Assembly (NCBI RefSeq): GCF_030814435.1
Contig: NZ_JAUSUW010000008.1
Span: 149,345 to 213,344, forward strand
DNA: 64,000 nucleotides
Direction: 5' to 3'
Source: Peteryoungia aggregata LMG 23059
GTDB lineage: Bacteria > Pseudomonadota > Alphaproteobacteria > Rhizobiales > Rhizobiaceae
Every line of letters starts with the position of its first letter. Position 1 is the first letter of the stretch. Both the position numbers and the translations under genes were made by a program. The notes under the pieces were generated by a model, which was given only the letters and a program-made list of their open reading frames with translations, was not told where the DNA came from and made no database searches. Below, one piece after another: positions 61,439-64,000 of this stretch.

Positions 61439-63571
61439 ATGAAATCCACCTCTCTCTCCGCGCTCATCCTGTCGCTCACCGTCAGCGTCTCGCCTCTGGT
61501 CGTGCCCCATACGGCGCTCGCCCAGGATGACGAGAGCACCGAGCTCGGTGTGATCGTGGTCGATGCCGATGGGCAGAAGGCGAAAAGCTACAAGGCATCG
61601 CGCAATTCGTCGGCAACGCGCAGCGACACGCCGGTCACAAAAATCCCGCAGGCGATCACCACCGTCACGCCGCAGGCGCTGAAGGACAAGTCGGCGAATT
61701 CGCTCGACGACGCGCTGTCCGATGTCAGCGGCATCACCCAGGGCAACACCATTGCCGGCGCCAATGATGCGATCATGCGCCGTGGCTTCGGCGAAAGCCG
61801 CGACGGCTCGATCCTTACCGACGGCTTGAACACCGCTTTGCCGCACAGCTTCAATGCCACGACCGATTATGTCGAGGTCCTCAAAGGCCCGGCCTCCACC
61901 CTCTACGGCGTGCTTGATCCCGGCGGCATGGTCAATCTCGTGACGAAGAAGCCGGAAGATACGTTTTCAGCCGAAACCTGGTCGAAATTCTACGCCTATG
62001 GCGCCGGGCGTTATTCGAAGAAGGCCGGTTTCGATGTGACGGGCCCGGCCGGCGACAGCGGCTTTTCCTATCGCCTGATTGCCGAAGGGGAGAATGGCGA
62101 TTACTGGCGCAATTTCGGCGACAAGAAAAACTGGCTGATTGCCCCCTCCCTGAAATGGGAGCGCGACGGCACCGAAGTCGTCCTCTCCTATACGCACAAC
62201 GACTATCTGACGCCCTATGAGCGCGGCACGGTCTATGATGCGACGACCGGCACCTTCCTCGACATCAGCCCCCGCCAGCGGCTGGACGAGGCCTGGTCCG
62301 AAATCGATGGCGCATCCGACCTGTTCAAGGCCTCGGTCAAGCAGCAGCTCGGCGGCAACTGGGTCGCCAGCGTCAACTATGCCTACAGCAAGGACAGTTT
62401 TTCCGCCGACCAGACCCGCGCCACCGCCTACAATGCGACGACCGGCATCCTCACCCGCCGCTCCGACGTGCGCGGCTATTACGACACGACGGTCCATTCG
62501 CTGAGAACAGACCTGACCGGCAGCGAAGACCTCATGGGCTTCGAAAACGAATTCCTCTTCGGAATGGCCCTGCGCAAGGAAGACATCGCCCGCGCTGCGC
62601 TCCAGACCTGCAATCTGAACAACCGTCTCAACGTCAACAACCCCGTCTATGGCGCAATTTCCCCTTGCACCTACAATGCGGCGACCGCCGCCGAAGAATA
62701 CCAGCACATGCGGACCCAGGCTGTTTATGCTCAGGACCGCGTGCATCTCACCGACCAGCTGATCGCCGTCGCCGGCCTGCGCCTCGAGCATTATGACATC
62801 ACCGCCGGCAGCGGCTCGACCGAAAACAGCGATACCAACGGCAATGCCCTGATCCCCAATGCCGGCCTGGTCTGGGAAGTCCGCCCCGATTCCTCGCTTT
62901 ATGCCAATGTCGCCCGCACCTTCCGCCCCAACAGCTCGATCAACAACCCCTATGGCAGTCTCGATCCGGAAGAGGGTATCTCCTACGAACTCGGCTCCAA
63001 GCTCGATGTCACCGACTGGCTAAGCGGCACGCTCGCCGTCTTCTATGCCGAGAAGAAGAACGTCGCCTATGCCCTGGCACCAGGCGTCTACAGCACCGCC
63101 GGCCTCGTCCGCTCCAAGGGCGTGGAACTCGATCTCGCCGGCCAGCTGACCGATGAATTGCAGGTGATCGGCAGCTATGGCCTGACCGATGCGGTCGTGG
63201 TCGAGGACGAGGACCCGCTCCTCCTCGGCAACAACCTCGCCAATGTCGCCCGCCACACCGCATCGCTGCGCATCGCCTATGACTACGGCGAGGTCTTCGA
63301 TGGCGCAGGATCCCTGCGCTTCGGCGGCGCCATCAAGGGCGTCGGCCGCCGCGCCGGCGATGCCGACAACAGTTTTGACCTGCCGGGTTACGGCACCGTC
63401 GACCTCTTCGCCAGCTATACCATCGAGCGCGAGCATCCGATCGAGATCCAGCTGAACCTCAACAACATCTTCGACAAGACCTATTACACCTCGTCGATCG
63501 GCAGCAACGCGCTCGGCATCGCCGTCGGCCAGTCCTTCAATGCAGCACTTTCGGTCGGCATGAAGTTCTGA
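61439..63571 (+). CDS. TonB-dependent siderophore-type receptor
   Basis: 710 aa from ATG 61439 (MKSTSLSALILSLTVSVSPL). Sec signal peptide to about residue 28 (ending HTALA), a possible TonB box ELGVIVVDADG, a plug domain (TVTPQALKDKSANSLDDALS, GPASTLYGVLDPGGMVNLVT) as in FhuA/FpvA-like receptors, and a beta-barrel ending in ...SVGMKF with a C-terminal Phe. No N-terminal FecA-type signalling domain. The transported ligand is unknown; an RpiR-type regulator next door is unusual for a siderophore system. Confidence 0.9.
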   Translation: MKSTSLSALILSLTVSVSPLVVPHTALAQDDESTELGVIVVDADGQKAKSYKASRNSSATRSDTPVTKIPQAITTVTPQALKDKSANSLDDALSDVSGITQGNTIAGANDAIMRRGFGESRDGSILTDGLNTALPHSFNATTDYVEVLKGPASTLYGVLDPGGMVNLVTKKPEDTFSAETWSKFYAYGAGRYSKKAGFDVTGPAGDSGFSYRLIAEGENGDYWRNFGDKKNWLIAPSLKWERDGTEVVLSYTHNDYLTPYERGTVYDATTGTFLDISPRQRLDEAWSEIDGASDLFKASVKQQLGGNWVASVNYAYSKDSFSADQTRATAYNATTGILTRRSDVRGYYDTTVHSLRTDLTGSEDLMGFENEFLFGMALRKEDIARAALQTCNLNNRLNVNNPVYGAISPCTYNAATAAEEYQHMRTQAVYAQDRVHLTDQLIAVAGLRLEHYDITAGSGSTENSDTNGNALIPNAGLVWEVRPDSSLYANVARTFRPNSSINNPYGSLDPEEGISYELGSKLDVTDWLSGTLAVFYAEKKNVAYALAPGVYSTAGLVRSKGVELDLAGQLTDELQVIGSYGLTDAVVVEDEDPLLLGNNLANVARHTASLRIAYDYGEVFDGAGSLRFGGAIKGVGRRAGDADNSFDLPGYGTVDLFASYTIEREHPIEIQLNLNNIFDKTYYTSSIGSNALGIAVGQSFNAALSVGMKF

Positions 63572-63730
63572 TCCCGCGCGACATGGCGGTTACCCCTTGC
63601 GGCCGGCAGGGCATGCGTTCTGCCGGCATCCGCACTGTCTGGATGGCGCGAGCGAGCATATAAAAGCCTCCAGACCTCGTGAGAGAGGCGGCCGGCAGGT
63701 CAGACGGTGCCGATTTCTCGAAGTTTTGTC

Positions 63731-63906
63731 GTGCGCCCCCTCTGTCACTGCGTGACATCTCCCCCACAAGGGGGGAGAGCGGAGCGTCTCGTCTGCCGCT
63801 ACCTCTGCAACGCCAAAGGGGAAACGCCACGCTGGCGGGTTAGCCAGCCTCCCCCCTTGTGGGGGAGATGTCCGCCCTTCGACAAGCTCAGGAGGGCAGA
63901 GGGGGG
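63731..63906. repeat. RIME-like intergenic inverted-repeat element
   Basis: A perfect 23-bp inverted repeat (arms 63755-63777 and 63849-63871), each arm itself containing CCCCC...GGGGG symmetry, plus outer arms CCCCCTCTG (63736-63744) and CAGAGGGGG (from about 63897). The composition (CACAAGGGGGGAG, CTTGTGGGGGAG) is typical of Rhizobium intergenic mosaic elements. It follows the TonB receptor gene. Confidence 0.7.
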
Positions 63907-64000
63907 GGGGGGGGGGGGGGATTTATAAAACCTACAACCCCCCCAACACACCCCCCCGCGCCGCCAAAACCCCCCCGACAAATTAAAAACAGGGAGCCAC
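63901..64000. other. 20-G homopolymer and low-complexity contig end
   Basis: A run of 20 G at 63901-63920, followed by about 80 bp of C-runs (ACCCCCCCAAC, CACCCCCCCGCG, AAACCCCCCCGAC) with no coding character. This looks like sequence decay at a contig edge rather than biology. Confidence 0.65.

Noticed and set aside
1..64000. CRISPR arrays, tRNA or rRNA genes, insertion sequences
   Set aside because: No regularly spaced repeats, cloverleaf-like segments, rRNA signatures or transposase frames were seen by eye; a tRNAscan-SE/ISfinder run would settle this.

Overview
The window is about 64 kb of GC-rich alphaproteobacterial chromosome, most likely from a Rhizobiaceae member (Rhizobium/Agrobacterium/Ciceribacter-like; genus not resolvable by eye). 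The case rests on a CtrA-SciP-ChpT cell-cycle cluster with GANTC sites, EipA (DUF1134), an RpoH next to RluD, a dctA/dctBD locus with a -24/-12 promoter, a DUF6867 gene inside a liv operon, heterotetrameric sarcosine oxidase, and a RIME-like inverted repeat at the right end. Genes are densely packed on both strands. I saw no rRNA, tRNA, CRISPR array, IS element or prophage.

Layout. 1-3.8 kb: the 3' part of a permease-fused hybrid histidine kinase, overlapping a REC-LuxR response regulator. 3.9-9.5 kb: a branched-chain amino acid ABC operon (livH-livM-livG-livF-DUF6867-livK, minus strand). 9.8-20.4 kb: one-carbon/methylamine catabolism (a dimethylglycine/sarcosine dehydrogenase-like flavoprotein and soxBDAG). 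It is interrupted at 12.3-14.1 kb by a small accessory island with a ParDE module, an AT-rich small membrane ORF, and an orphan XRE antitoxin preceded by the C-terminal remnant of its toxin. 20.6-23.4 kb: cysQ, a DUF2793 protein and a LuxR-type solo regulator with two palindromes upstream.

23.7-30 kb: the cell-cycle cluster, with sciP, a PqiA-like membrane protein, a small GNAT, fliJ, ctrA, a divergent single-domain receiver, chpT, eipA and a membrane-anchored coiled-coil protein. Intergenic regions before sciP, ctrA, eipA and the coiled-coil gene each carry a 7-of-8 match to the CtrA box TTAA-N7-TTAA, and five GANTC sites lie in 130 bp before ctrA. 30-44 kb: housekeeping genes (SpoU methyltransferase, DUF6476, rluD, agmatine deiminase, rpoH, an ABC exporter, a large acidic membrane protein, purA, a DMT permease, a PPP-family phosphatase).

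43.4-47.2 kb: a catabolic unit of a DMT permease, aldehyde dehydrogenase and FAD amine oxidase. 47.3-53.7 kb: ung, a small membrane protein coupled to DedA, a GT21 glucosyltransferase, a two-subunit GMC sugar dehydrogenase, glyoxalase I and a ribbon-helix-helix protein. 53.8-58.6 kb: dctA divergent from dctBD, with a textbook sigma-54 promoter and two DctD-type inverted repeats. 58.5-63.6 kb: a HpaI-type aldolase, a spermidine-synthase-like protein, and an RpiR/SIS regulator divergent from a TonB receptor, with a perfect 14-bp inverted repeat copied in front of both genes. The last ~430 bp hold a 23-bp inverted repeat and a 20-G run followed by poor-quality-looking sequence, probably a contig end.
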